This document shows, piece after piece, positions 25,009 through 36,087 of a DNA stretch of 64,000 nucleotides. Within the stretch, counting starts at the first letter, position 1, and each line of letters opens with the position of its first letter. The notes beneath the pieces are model-generated. The model searched no databases. It saw only the letters and a program-made list of their open reading frames with translations, and was not told where the DNA came from. The DNA is from Xanthostigma xanthostigma. Taxonomy: Eukaryota; Arthropoda; Insecta; Raphidioptera; Raphidiidae. The DNA lies in contig OY754465.1 of the NCBI GenBank assembly GCA_963575645.1, positions 34,917,501 through 34,981,500 of the forward strand. Reading direction: 5' to 3'. Both the position numbers and the translations under genes were made by a program.

Positions 25009-25980
25009 CACGGTGTCCCAACAAAAACTTGTACCCCCATAAAACTCGGCAAAATAAACGTTTTGACAAAAATCCAAAAATGCGTCGATTTTTATATTAA
25101 AGAGGACCAATTTTTAAGCAGAAATCATTCCTGAAACTCTTTTTTAATGGGACGGGGGGTCAACTGAGCCCTAGTTTGGAAGTGTTTTTTAACTTACACA
25201 ACTGTATTTGTTTTGTTTTTTTCAATTCGATTGATTTGCTACCGAGAAATTGCTTTTAGAATTTTCGAAGTTAAAAAACTAATTTTCATTGATGGCAATC
25301 TGAATGGAGCAAATTATTAGAAAAAAATAACATTAACCCAATGATAACAGAAATTTTAGAAAACGACAATAACCTTTTAGAGAATCAGATAACTTTTCAG
25401 CAAGATGGTGCACCCCCACATTAGGTTCAAGAGTTTTTTAATGAGCGTTTTCTCGAACAATGAATTGGTCAGCGAGATGTACAATAGAATGGCTAGCTAG
25501 ATCCCCAGATTTCAACCCACTAAATTTCTTTCTTTGGTGTCATCTGAAATCAACCGTTTACGTCGCTCAACCCGAAAATACACAAGAACTCCAAAATGTA
25601 TTATTGTATGGCAATTGGTGGCGGTCATTTACGCATATAGCCACGCTGCTTACGCGTTTACAAATAAAAAAAAAACATTTTTGTGCTTTTATTAGTTTCC
25701 TCAAGAAGCGATTTTTCGGTAACAAACCGATCGAATTGAAAAAGACAAATACGGTTGTGTAAGTAATGATTAATCCTTCCAAATAGGGATTATTTGACCC
25801 CCGTCTCATTAAAAAATGTGTGGGGGTTGCTACCCCCCGCACAGGACCAGAGTTGCAGGAATGATTTCTGCATAAAAATTGGCCATCTTTTATATAAAAA
25901 TCGACGTGTTTTTGGATTTTTGTCAAAACGTTTATCTTGCCGAGTTTCGTGGGGGTACGAATTTTCGTTGGGACACCGTG
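25009..25980. mobile_element. Mariner-type element with long terminal inverted repeats
   Basis: Both ends start CACGGTGTCCCAAC, and inverted similarity continues for roughly 260 bases (25009-25270 against 25690-25980). The middle keeps degraded mariner transposase sequence. Serpin intron between exons E and F. Confidence 0.85.
25286..25640 (+). pseudogene. Broken mariner transposase fragment
   Basis: Translating across several stops and shifts gives pieces typical of mariner-family transposase: a FQQDGAPPH motif carrying the second catalytic Asp, and ARSPDFNPLNFFLWCHLKS carrying the third. Stops fall at CACATTAGG and in the following EQ/IGQ segment. Only the C-terminal half remains and it cannot be active. 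Confidence 0.85.
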
Positions 25981-26307
25981 CATAATAAAAATATTAATTC
26001 TTTGAATATTTTAGAACGTAAATTTTCATTATAACAAAAAAATGTTCATTCAAATACCCAATTGTTTCTAACACTTCTAGCATGGAATTGGTGAATTTTC
26101 GGTTCGAGAAGGCCTTGAGATAATTTAAACAACTGATTACTAAGACTTTAAAATAGGTAATATTAATTAAAACTGCTCCAATTTCCTCGGACACCCCTTT
26201 TTCAGATTGTCAAAATAAATATTTTTATAAACTCAAATGGGAATTGAACTTTTGAGATAATTAAGAAAATAAAATAAACCAGTTTAAAATATTTCTATCT
26301 ATTTCAG

Positions 26308-26432
26308 GTATTGCTGTGCTAGCCTCTTTACCTCGACCACCACAAAATGTTATGATGGACCATCCATTTATTTTTGCTTTACGCCACAAATCATCCGGCG
26401 TCAATTTATTCATTGGACGCCACGTAGAATAA
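26308..26432 (+). CDS. Serpin alternative terminal exon F (P1 Ala)
   Basis: Acceptor CTATTTCAG, 125 bases and 41 residues (isoform of 384). The loop GIAVLASLPRPPQNV is followed by MMDHPFIFALRHKSSGVNLF and ends IGRHVE-stop. P1 by count is Ala with P1' Ser, as in elastase inhibitors. The P' side (SLPRPPQN) nearly matches exon G (SLPPPPQN), and the two lie 238 bases apart with a decayed third copy between them, so this is a local tandem duplication. AATAAA at 26500. Confidence 0.94.
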
Positions 26433-26530
26433 AATAATGCTCAAATTGAATTGATCTCTCTTAGCTTTTGAGAGGTTATCAAAAAGTACGGCAGTTTAAA
26501 ATAAACATAATTTAGTTTTGATCAGCTTAA

Positions 26531-26608
26531 AATATAAAACTAGATCGTCCATTTATCTTGTGCCAAAAAAAGTGTCAATTTATTCATTGGGCTCTACATA
26601 GAAAATAG
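26531..26608 (+). pseudogene. Decayed serpin terminal-exon relic
   Basis: AATATAAAACTAGATCGTCC and GTCAATTTATTCATTGG match the 3' part of exons F and G (KLDHPF... and VNLFIG...). The stretch between has lost about 20 bases, the frame is shifted, and there is no acceptor or loop sequence before it. It ends CTACATAGAAAATAG. It is read as a dead copy from the same tandem duplication. Confidence 0.85.
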
Positions 26609-26669
26609 TTTTCAAAATATAGTGACATCTGTTTGTTTTAGAGAGAAAGTAAGTTTGATTTTTTTTCAG

Positions 26670-26794
26670 GTATGATTATCGCCCCTTCTTTGCCTCCACC
26701 ACCACAAAATATCAAACTGGACCATCCATTCATTTTCGCCTTGCGTCAAAAATCAGCTGGGGTCAATTTATTTATTGGACGCCATATAGAATAA
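26670..26794 (+). CDS. Serpin alternative terminal exon G
   Basis: Acceptor ATTTTTTTTCAG, 125 bases and 41 residues (isoform of 384). The loop GMIIAPSLPPPPQN is followed by IKLDHPFIFALRQKSAGVNL and ends FIGRHIE-stop. By count P1 is Pro with P1' Ser, an odd P1. If the cleaved bond is one residue earlier, P1 is Ala. Four prolines lie on the P' side. It is closest to exon F, only 238 bases upstream. AATAAA at 26848. Confidence 0.94.
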
Positions 26795-26859
26795 ATATCT
26801 TATTCCATAAATGCTACATGTATTTCTGTTCTTCTATCTTACATTAAAATAAAATTATA

Positions 26860-27770
26860 TAGTTCGCTAACAACAAAGAGCTTATTTTTTATTGAATATT
26901 TCCACGTACTCCTAGAATATATTATGGTTCATCCAAGCAATGTCTCTATAGCTCCGCAAGAACTATTTTCTCTGTCATTCCGTACCTTTCCCTAGAACGC
27001 ACTTAGACCATATCTTGTGAAGAGTTTTATTTATTCCGAACATTTTTCAAACCTACTTAAATAACAATTATCTGAATCTACTTTAAAAATTTGAACATGT
27101 CTACAGAAAGTGATAAAGGAAAATAAGGGATTTATTGTTTATTACAATTCGAACTAAGGAAATATTTGAAAATACTATTTTGAATAATATGTTCTGTCCT
27201 TCAACGAAATGTGCCAGTGAAACAATGGACCTAGATTCTTTTGCGGACATGTGTTCTCCCCATATTCATTCCATTTTTGGAACTGTTTTACCGTTTTTAT
27301 GCAAATCTTATGTTAATTAGCATTATTGCTTGGCAAATCGTGGATGGCCTGTCGAACTGTGCCGATCGTAAATCAAGCCGAAAATAAAAGATGGAGATGT
27401 GTTGCATTTTTTTAGCACTCTTTTATTAGTTTGACCGATATGTATGTATGTTCTATGCATGTATTCTATCTAATAAAATCTTTTAAATTAATTTTCAGCT
27501 ACTTCCAGACTTTTGAATATTTTTAAATTTTACACACATATTAAGAACCTATGACAATACAATAATTTATATAAATATTTATAAATATATAAATTATTTG
27601 CCTTAAAAAATTACTGTAAGCAGCTAACACGCCGTACAGTGCCGTACGGTGTGTTGCCTGCCCTATTATTATTTGAGTGTTGGTTTTAGGGTTACAATTA
27701 AAATTAAATTATTTTCTTTTTTAACGTCCGTAATATTTGTTTTAAATAATTGTAAATAATGGGAAATCGG
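26860..27770 (+). other. Serpin intron, no feature recognised
   Basis: AT-rich intronic sequence. The open frame at 27135-27320 has no recognisable family. A short imperfect palindrome around CCGTAC lies near 27629-27656. Confidence 0.5.
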
Positions 27771-27971
27771 ACACATATAATGTTTTACTTTTTATTGCTA
27801 CGTTTCGTTATTATTGCTGACTTTTTCAAAGCTCTGTAAAAGTGGAGATTACATAATTATTTTAATTTGTCTTGTAAATAATAATTATGTAATCTCCATT
27901 TTTACAGAGCTTTGAAAACGTCAGCAATACTGACGACGCGTAGCAATAAAAAGTAAAACATTTTATGCACA
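27771..27971. repeat. Small foldback element (about 200 bp)
   Basis: Arms of about 90 bases (ending TTTACAGAGCTTTGAAAACG on the right) surround a short AT-rich loop. It shares the theme TTTATTGCTA-CGTTTCGT and CTTTTTCAAAGCTC with the foldback at 46357-46709, so both belong to one family. Confidence 0.8.
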
Positions 27972-28880
27972 GATGAAAATTTGTGAGCTGTGATAAATAA
28001 AAAAAATCAGCTAGCAGTAAGTCGAGGGAAACCTAGTCAGCTGCTTCTGCCTAATTTCTATGTAATAACTTTCAAAGTATCAGCTGACGGTTTTTCCACC
28101 GAGATACAGCCAGCTGACCTATATATTTATCCACAGTTGCATATAAGCTATCATCAGGTAAATTTTTGTTTGAGAGGAAATCACTGAAATTTTTTTTTCA
28201 TGTTCAAGACACCAACTGACGTACAATACACTATGTTATAACCAGCTGATTTTTTTTCGTTGAGATATTGGGTTAGCTACAATTTGACAAATTAGCTGAG
28301 AGGAAATGAGTGAATGTATTTTTTTTCGTGCGTGGGAGGCTACAACCGCTCATCCCCCGAACCGTACCGCAGCTGACGGTCATAAGGCTTTATGATACTA
28401 TTCTCTGATGCGTCTCACCAATTATCTCTCGAGAGGAAATAATTAACCAAATTTTCACCTGGCTCATCCGTTTCCTGCTGAATACGGCCGAGTATAGAGA
28501 TATCGTAATGCGTGTTTTCGGTTATAAATAATATTAATATCCTTCACCCGTTCTATTCTCCGTTATACCATACCTAACTTCAGTAACAGATAATTTTCAG
28601 ATTTCTTAACAATACGTTATTATTCCATTTGCGGAACAGCTACAAAATACATACCTGCTAGGTAGGTACTAGAAATGAAAATGCCCTAGTCGAAAAGTAT
28701 ATTCTAGGTACATAATATAGCATGCACGGCTTGTTGCCATATTGTGTTCTATCACTTTCTTTTCCAATCTATCTATCTCTAACATGTTGATTTTTCGATT
28801 CATCATCTCAAGCACTTCGCTATACAAGTTACACTTCAAAAATTAAGTATATTTTAAAATAATTTATTATTTTGTTTCAG

Positions 28881-29002
28881 TAATTGAGCTTGAATCTTTA
28901 CCTCCACCACCACTGGAACTTAAAATGAATCATCCGTTTGTTTTTGTCTTGCGTCAAAAATCTTCAGGGATTAATTTATTCATTGGACGTCACATAAAAT
29001 AA
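28881..29002 (+). CDS. Serpin alternative terminal exon H (P1 Glu)
   Basis: Acceptor TTTGTTTCAG, 122 bases and 40 residues (isoform of 383). The loop VIELESLPPPPLEL leads to KMNHPFVFVLRQKSSGINLF and ends IGRHIK-stop. The loop is one residue shorter than F and G. Aligning the conserved SLPPPP puts P1 at Glu with P1' Ser, as in exon E; a straight count would give Ser-Leu. The only isoform ending in Lys. AATAAA at 29167. Confidence 0.94.
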
Positions 29003-29225
29003 ACATAATAATCTACACTTGTTTCAGAATGATTTTTAAGTTGATTATTTTTTTTAACAGCGTCTAGAAATCAAATAGACGAACAAATATTTCAAGTAAC
29101 TTTTTTATAAAAACTAAAAAAATGTATACTTATATTTTACATTTTTGCTTTTGTATCCTGTTTTGTAATAAAATAAGATCTAGCAATTAACGCTTTCTCC
29201 TTGGACATATTATTTAAAATCAATC

Positions 29226-29523
29226 GAAGTAACCAAGAAGGCTTTAATCAGGAGATCCAGCTCGAATGTAGCGGTGGACCGATATCTGTCGCATGAACTA
29301 ATATGGCGTCAGCTACTGGGTAACACACACGTTCATGGCTTGCATGTGTGTGGTGTCTGTTTAAACAACTTTAGTAACTATGGCGAAAGCAGGCGGAAAG
29401 AACCGAAACTTTCCCAGGTAGTGATAGCAGCACCATCTCGCGTGCGCCAGAAAACGGTTCGTTTCGAAACACGACAAGCATAGGAAGCTAGGTCTCCTGT
29501 TTACAGTCTTCTTGGAAGTAGTA
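29226..29523. repeat. Imperfect inverted-repeat element
   Basis: Left CCAAGAAGGCTTTAATCAGG and right, inverted, CCAAGAAGACTGTAAACAGG are similar over about 35 bases. No clear target duplication or protein. The weak open frame inside is probably not a gene. Confidence 0.4.
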
Positions 29524-30604
29524 TTTAATATAATAAATATATTTGAAATGTATTCTTTTGTTTCCGTTGTAGTTCTCCCTAATTTCTTGTCTCGATTATT
29601 AGGGTCGCATTTACGCACATGCTATCTAGCCCCACCACAAAAAAACAGCTTAAAATTTTTAATTTTAATTTTAGAAATGCTGCTAGATTCCTTGCTAGAT
29701 TTACCTACTAGTTTTCTAGCGCTGGTTTACTTGATTGCTGTTATGTGCTCGCTTCACACGAGACGTTTTTCCAAGCTGGTTTTGTGAATAAATCTGGTGC
29801 GCACGCAGTGGCAGTTCAAATATAAACACAGAGCAAAACGTGTATGTTTTCTGACTCTAAGCAGAATGCCGCCATGTTGATTGTGGGCGTTTGTTCAAGT
29901 CGCCCACGTGACAAGACACTGATTCCTGATTGGTTCTTGCTCATATCATCTAACAGCGGGCCTAGCAAGGAAAATAGCCCCTGTTCTACTTTTAAAACCT
30001 ATCTTCTGAGCTAGCAGGCGAGCTCGCAGTGACGTCATTTCCAGCTTCGACCCAGCCTACCGACCAGCAGACCTCCATGCAGTGATTCTAGCATCGTTTC
30101 TAGCTTCGTGTGCAGCGGCCTTCAGCTACTTGAGAATTAAGCAGTAGATTTTTAAACTGCTAGAGAGATTTTCAAATCGGTCCAATAGCTCCTGCGTTAA
30201 TAGCGTAGATACATACTACATTCTTATTTACATAACTAGATACATATCTACGTACAAACATAAGCGTCGAGTTTATAACCACTTTACCATTTTAACTTCA
30301 CAAGTGATAAATGGTACGAGAAAATATAGACGCTAAACAGCCGAGATCATCAGCGTCTATTGATATTGATCGAAATTCTTGTAATGTTACAGGATGTAAT
30401 ATATACGAAAGTCCCACCTCGGAACATCCCCTTTTGGACAAACAACTACCCCTGTAGTTTTGTCGCCTCTTAAATTTCGCGTCCCAAGCCTAAATCCTCC
30501 TCTGGACACACTGATATAATTATTACACAAACTGTCGATTGCTTTCCTGTTAACTTATGTGTTATACCTATGTGCACTGTTCAAGAAAAGATAATTTTTT
30601 TCAG

Positions 30605-30735
30605 TACTGTTTACGAAGGGCAGCTCTCAGTCATCGCAACCACAACGTATTATAACGCTGGATCATCCATTTATGTTTGCCCTGCGTCAAAAATCATTCG
30701 GAATCAATTTATTCCTTGGACGTTACATAGAATAA
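30605..30735 (+). CDS. Serpin alternative terminal exon I
   Basis: Acceptor TTTTTTTCAG, 131 bases and 43 residues (isoform of 386). The loop VLFTKGSSQSSQPQRII is followed by TLDHPFMFALRQKSFGINLF and ends LGRYIE-stop. By count P1 is Gly with P1' Ser. The neighbouring Lys (P2 by count) would make it trypsin-like if the cleaved bond is one residue earlier. The Ser/Gln-rich P' side differs from all other isoforms. AATAAA overlaps the stop (30731) and recurs near 30739. Confidence 0.93.
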
Positions 30736-31089
30736 ACTAAATAAATATTCTTCTTCATACCTCGATCGAAAGTACATACTTTCGACATCAGTTGTAAGAC
30801 AGAAAGTCTTACATTTACGCATCGGTGGGATTACACGCACTGATGCGGGAAGCACGTACGTTTGGGCGCCAGTAAAGCAAAAATAGCCTGTCAACTGTTG
30901 TTTAGATGTCGTTTCCATAGCAACCCTATTACATTTTAGCTGATAGTCGCGAACAACTCTCATTCGTGTTTTTAGGTATAACCTCAAAGCTGCTTGCTTG
31001 GAATTTATCTGTGTTTTTGTGTAATTAATAAGTACTTAAATAATTAATGTATTTAATAAACGTACTGACGACCGAGGTATGAAGAAAAA

Positions 31090-31220
31090 TAGTATACACC
31101 ACACTGGCCAAAAGTTTGATATCCTTGCACTGCACGTCATGATGCCCTCAGGTTCAGCTCGGGCATCATGGCCCGTAGTGCAAGATATCAAACTGCCGGC
31201 CCTTGTGGTGTAATATACTA
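31090..31220. repeat. Compact hairpin, 131 bp
   Basis: AAGTTTGATATCCTTGCACT and its inverse GTGCAAGATATCAAACT pair, with a loop near 31150. It has mismatches typical of an old MITE or of a microRNA-like stem. No terminal duplication was found. Confidence 0.6.
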
Positions 31221-31325
31221 TTAATAAAAATAATATAGTTTGATGTGTACATTTGATTTATAATCTTGAATCTGTTCTCATTATTTATAATAAATACAAC
31301 GATTCGTTAACAGTTTAATAGTCTA

Positions 31326-31706
31326 ATGCTGGGTTGCACAAAGCTTTGTCAAAAAATTTGATTTGACAATGACCTTAGATTGCGATCAAATTATTACAGT
31401 TTTTATACATGCAGGAACAGTTTAATGTCGTTATGAAAGACTTTGTCATGTAGAACATTAGATTGTACTTACACAAAAACAAATGATGATCTACATTGGA
31501 AAAGATTCCTTTTCAAACCAAATTTTGATTAAAAATGGTAGAAAATTATCCAAAAAACGATGGTAAATAACGTTTCAATCGATAAACTATTTTTCAAGCA
31601 GGTCGATTATAAATTCTACAATGTTTTTCTTACGGAGAATGTATGGTCACAATCTAACGCCATTGTCAAATTAGATTTTCTGACAATACTTTCTGCATAC
31701 GAGCAT
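31326..31706. mobile_element. MITE of the ATGCTGGGTTGCA family (381 bp)
   Basis: Left end ATGCTGGGTTGCACAAAGC and inverted right end TTTCTGCATACGAGCAT. Preceded by TA. Inner words match 18014-19320 and 21564-21909 (TTTGATTTGACAATGACCTT). Confidence 0.75.
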
Positions 31707-32399
31707 ACATTTTTGAACACCGACCTTCGATTTACTTACCAAGCAAAATCATTATAGTAGTAACTCGCAAAGCTCTTTTAAGTAATTTAAGTAATTAGTA
31801 AATAATGCCTTATGAAAAAACCGGATTTTTGTTGTTCTGCTAATCGAGCTCATATTTATTACAAAATTTGATTATCTCTCTTGCCTTAATTAAAAAAAAT
31901 TCAAAAGAAAATATAACAAGAAAAGCTAACGCTTTTCACAGAAAACCCTTCGGGTTTTCCTGAGTAACTGTGTATACAGAAATTAGAAAAGATATATTGC
32001 ATTGTATATTAAATTTTATACCATTGATACATTTGCAAAACGGTCTGTCTATCAGGGTTAGTTTTTTTTTTTATTAACTGATTGTTAATAGGTCTATAGA
32101 GCCCGCAACAATAATACATCAAAGCCCACAGTGTCTGTTTTCAGTTGACTAATTACCTATTAGTTTTAAACGCTTTATTTATGAATACATCTTAAAAACA
32201 GTTTACAAACATTATTACTTATCGACAACAAAAAATAAAACCATTGTTTTATAAATAACTTTTTATTTTGTGAAACTGCGTTTTCGAAATTGAATATTAT
32301 CTATTTCGGGGACCCTTTACGTGTTTTCAAACCAGAACAAAGATTATACATGACAATTTATCACAAACCTATTGAACGTGAGACAACCAGTTACAAGTA

Positions 32400-32686
32400 G
32401 GGATCTACCGATACCGATATCATATTGGTTATCGGCCAAAAACGGCCGTTTGGCCGATTAATTATCGGTATCGGCCGATATAAATGTTGGATATCGGCTT
32501 ATCGGCCAAATAATAAAACTAAATACTAATTTCTCATTTAATGCTTAATAAAAATAGGTAAATAAAAAATTAAGGTACTTAAGTATCTACCAGTAGATAC
32601 TTAAGTACCTTAATTTTTTGATTTTTGAAACTTGTTACCTACTTTTATTAAGCATTGAATGAGAAATTAGTATTTAGTTTTATAAC
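32400..32686. repeat. TATCGGCC-rich repeat and foldback
   Basis: 32400-32515 repeats ATCGGCC/TATCGGCCGAT several times. 32516-32686 is a palindrome centred on GTATCTAC-CAGTAGATAC. Probably a MITE remnant in the last serpin intron. Confidence 0.55.
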
Positions 32687-34131
32687 TGTCTCACAAATAA
32701 ATCATTTATTCGCGCGAAGATACTATCATATTATGCTATGTAATATGAATAAAATGTCAGATTTTTTTTATTAAACAGGCATCATTCAAGTTCCCATTTC
32801 AGAGATCAGCATATAAGAATCGATTTTAACCGATTAAAAAAAGCGGTTATTAATTTGTCATATAATATAATACATATATTTATTTTTTCAATTTCTGTTT
32901 AATAGAGCATATTATCTTCAAGGTGGTCACACATAAACTTAATTTAAATCGGTTCAGCAGTTTTTTCTAATTTAGTATTAAAATATTAAGGAATATTAAT
33001 AACGTGAGATTTACATATTGCAACACACTAAAAAATAAAAAACAAATATTACCTTTTTAAAAAAGTTGACAGTCGTTTGAAATATAGAATTATCCAAAAT
33101 TATGCAATAAAGTATTTTTAACGTATTTACAACATTGAAAATTATGTTATTTACAAACAAAAAGCGATTTATAAATGTTTAGAACAAATTTCGTGACAAT
33201 TGGAAAGTTAAATACATGGCAATAATCGAAAAATTTATTTTCTGGCAAGCCAACAGATATGAATTTATTACAGTCAGACGAAGATAGATAGCAATACATT
33301 TTTAGGCCAGTCGGAAAGATAATGAACCGATGCACAAATCTCCTTTAATAGTTTTTTTTTGCAGCTTGCATGGTATAGAAGTAACGGAGGTTTGTTTGAC
33401 AAATTATGGCCAAAAAGGCACTAATTTTTTAGTTACATAAATTAAACTTAGCAAGGCTCTTCACATGATGGGAACGCATCTGTGTTCAAAATTTCGTCGA
33501 AAACAGATTTCAGTTACTCGAGAAAACGTATGACATAGGAATTCATACAGGATTATTGCGAATACAATATACATCGAGGGCTTCGATGTATAATAATATA
33601 TACTTACTGTATTTGAAAAAATTATTTACAGGGGGGCATATACATGATTAGCAAAAAAAAATATATAAAATGAAGTAGGTAATAATATTATTCGCATAGG
33701 TGAAATTCTCGCAGTTTTAAAGCGTTAGTGACATATAGAAAGATACTTTTGATTGTGTGTAGACGACTAGCAAGTAGAAGTCTTTATTCAAAAGAAAATA
33801 CGCAGTAATAATAAGGATCGAAACCGAAAACGGCACCGTAATTACTTATTTTAACTAACCGAAACCAAAACTGAAATCTTACATAAACCGTAACTGAATC
33901 CGAAACGGCAAATGTAAATGTCAAAAAACTGAAATTGGAGTTAAAACCAAAATAAAAATATTGTTACACTTCACCTAAATAAAATCATCGTAGAATTTTG
34001 TCCCCAGTAATAAATGCAAAACTGTTGAACTTGACGGTACTGCACTTCTGTAACTTATTAATGGAGTTAGATTTTCACTACACTTCGGTTCCAATTATTG
34101 TTTCACCCGAACATTCAGTTATCAATTAGAC
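32687..34131 (+). other. Serpin intron, no feature recognised
   Basis: AT-rich intronic DNA between exons I and J. No splice-competent serpin exon, repeat with ends, or coding region was found. Confidence 0.5.
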
Positions 34132-34441
34132 CAGTGATTCCCAAAGTGAGCGCTACCGCCCCCCTGATGGGCGCTGCAGCGATTCAGTGGGGCGGGGATG
34201 GCCACAGGTGCATTTGGAGGCGATGAATTCTGAGTTAAATAAATAGTTTCACAATTTCAAACTTCAATGTTTCAAATTTTCATCTTTCTTTACTATATTT
34301 TACGAAAAAAATAGAAACATTAATATATATACATATATTTCTGTTATATTTTTGTTAAAATTAAAAAAAAATTCCTGGGGCCACTGACTAATATTTTCTC
34401 TAGAAAGGAGGCGGTATGACAAATAAGTTTGGGAACCACTG
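34132..34441. mobile_element. hAT-type MITE (310 bp)
   Basis: Ends CAGTGATTCCCAAAGTGAGC and, inverted, CAGTGGTTCCCAAAC. Exact 8-base duplications AATTAGAC lie at 34124-34131 and 34442-34449. No transposase. In the last serpin intron. Confidence 0.92.
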
Positions 34442-35259
34442 AATTAGACAAACCGAAAACATTACCGAATATAATATGAATTTCGGTCTCGGTCTCGGTT
34501 GTCATTAATTATTAAGTCAAATATCAAGGCAAAATATCCAGTATTTTTTTTTACCATTCCAACCCACAAGTGGGGAATGGTACTAGTTTAGATCAAGATT
34601 CACTTTTCAAAATTTTACAATATTTTTTTCGTTTTGAGTTCCCCAAATCCAAAAAAACATATTTTTGGAAAAACTCTGTGAGTCTGTTTGTCTGTTAGTC
34701 TGTGAGCCCGAAACAGATCAAAATTTTGGGAGGATGTTTGATACGTAAATATGAAAAGCCCTATATTGTTTTTTGGGAAAAATCGGCGCATGCGCAAAAG
34801 AGATATACAGGGTGAGTCAGACCACCCGTACCGTTCGTTTTTTTTTTCGAAAATGGTTAGTCGTAGAGAGTTGTGTCAAAAATCTGCATTATAAAAACCC
34901 TAATGAAGAATCGAATGGTGATATTTTTTTTTCCAGAAAGGTCGGCTTCCCTATTAGTTTGCTCCAGAATGTTCAGAACTCCGAAATATTAAATGGCACA
35001 ATAGGTCGAAAGTGGTATTGTTGAAAAGATCTTTAAAATATAAGCATTTTTGTAGGACATTTTTTTTTATTACTGCCACCCCAGTTAAGTAATATTCGTT
35101 TGAAATTATTAAATTAACATGTCATAATAACGAACTTAATTTTAAAAGTTGGCATTGAAAATCAAGTTCCCTAATTAAACAATTAATGTCGCAATAAATT
35201 TTCAATAATCGCAATTGTTTTTTTTTTTTTTGTCGGAAAATACTTAGAGGTACTAGGCT

Positions 35260-35847
35260 AGACGGCGAGGAGGTAAAAACATTAAAAAGGGCATTATTCG
35301 GGCACAGGCGAGATTATTGTTGGAATCGCTTCGTTTTAGGGTGTAGTTCAACCCCGAAGTTTGCTTACAAATTGTTGGTGTGCTTGATTTTATAATTGAC
35401 AATTAGTGACGAAAATAGTGCCTTTTTCTCTATTTCCTTTAATATCTCCGTTCCTCTTGACTTTTAGTATAGCATATGCATTGAGAAAGTTGTTACTTAT
35501 GAAATTTCCTAAAAAATGAGCACTGACAGAGGTCGCTAAGTGCAATTGTTAACTTGCAAATAGCCCGTTTTTTCACTATTTTTTTACTAAAAAATGACCG
35601 CGCATAGATGGCTGAGACTTTTCAAAAATGATGTCTATGTTGAACCAAATATGCATGAATAATTTTAGCGTCATCGGTCAATTACTTGTCGAGTAATTAA
35701 CGATCACTTTTTTATTGTTTCCTTAATTGCAAATTGCGCCATTTTTTTCACAAACGGGTTTCGCTGGTCGGACCAAGCCAGAAAAATCACATATCCATTC
35801 AGCTTTAGTATCCCGTTGGAATTTTTGGAAAAAATTAATTCTAACCG
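35260..35847. repeat. Single arm of the 3075-4361 foldback family
   Basis: Runs from AGACGGCGAGGAGG to TTAATTCTAACCG, matching the left arm 3075-3688 closely but without its inverted partner. Confidence 0.85.
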
Positions 35848-36087
35848 AAAGTGTCACATGTGTTCACAAATAGGGTAGATACTATTTCTTACATTTTTCT
35901 CAACGGACGTCGAAAACAAAGCGTTAGTTGGGTGATGTTTTATGGTTACTTTTAATAGTCAGTGATTAAACAAATACTTATTAGTAAATTTAAAATATGA
36001 ATGAACACCGCAGTTACTGGCTTTAAATATAAGAATATTGATTCCAAAACTTTCAAGTATTTTTGATTTTCTGTTTTATTGTTTCAG

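Noticed and set aside
29274-29483. 69-codon frame as a gene
   Set aside because: It lies inside an imperfect inverted repeat and has no known motif.
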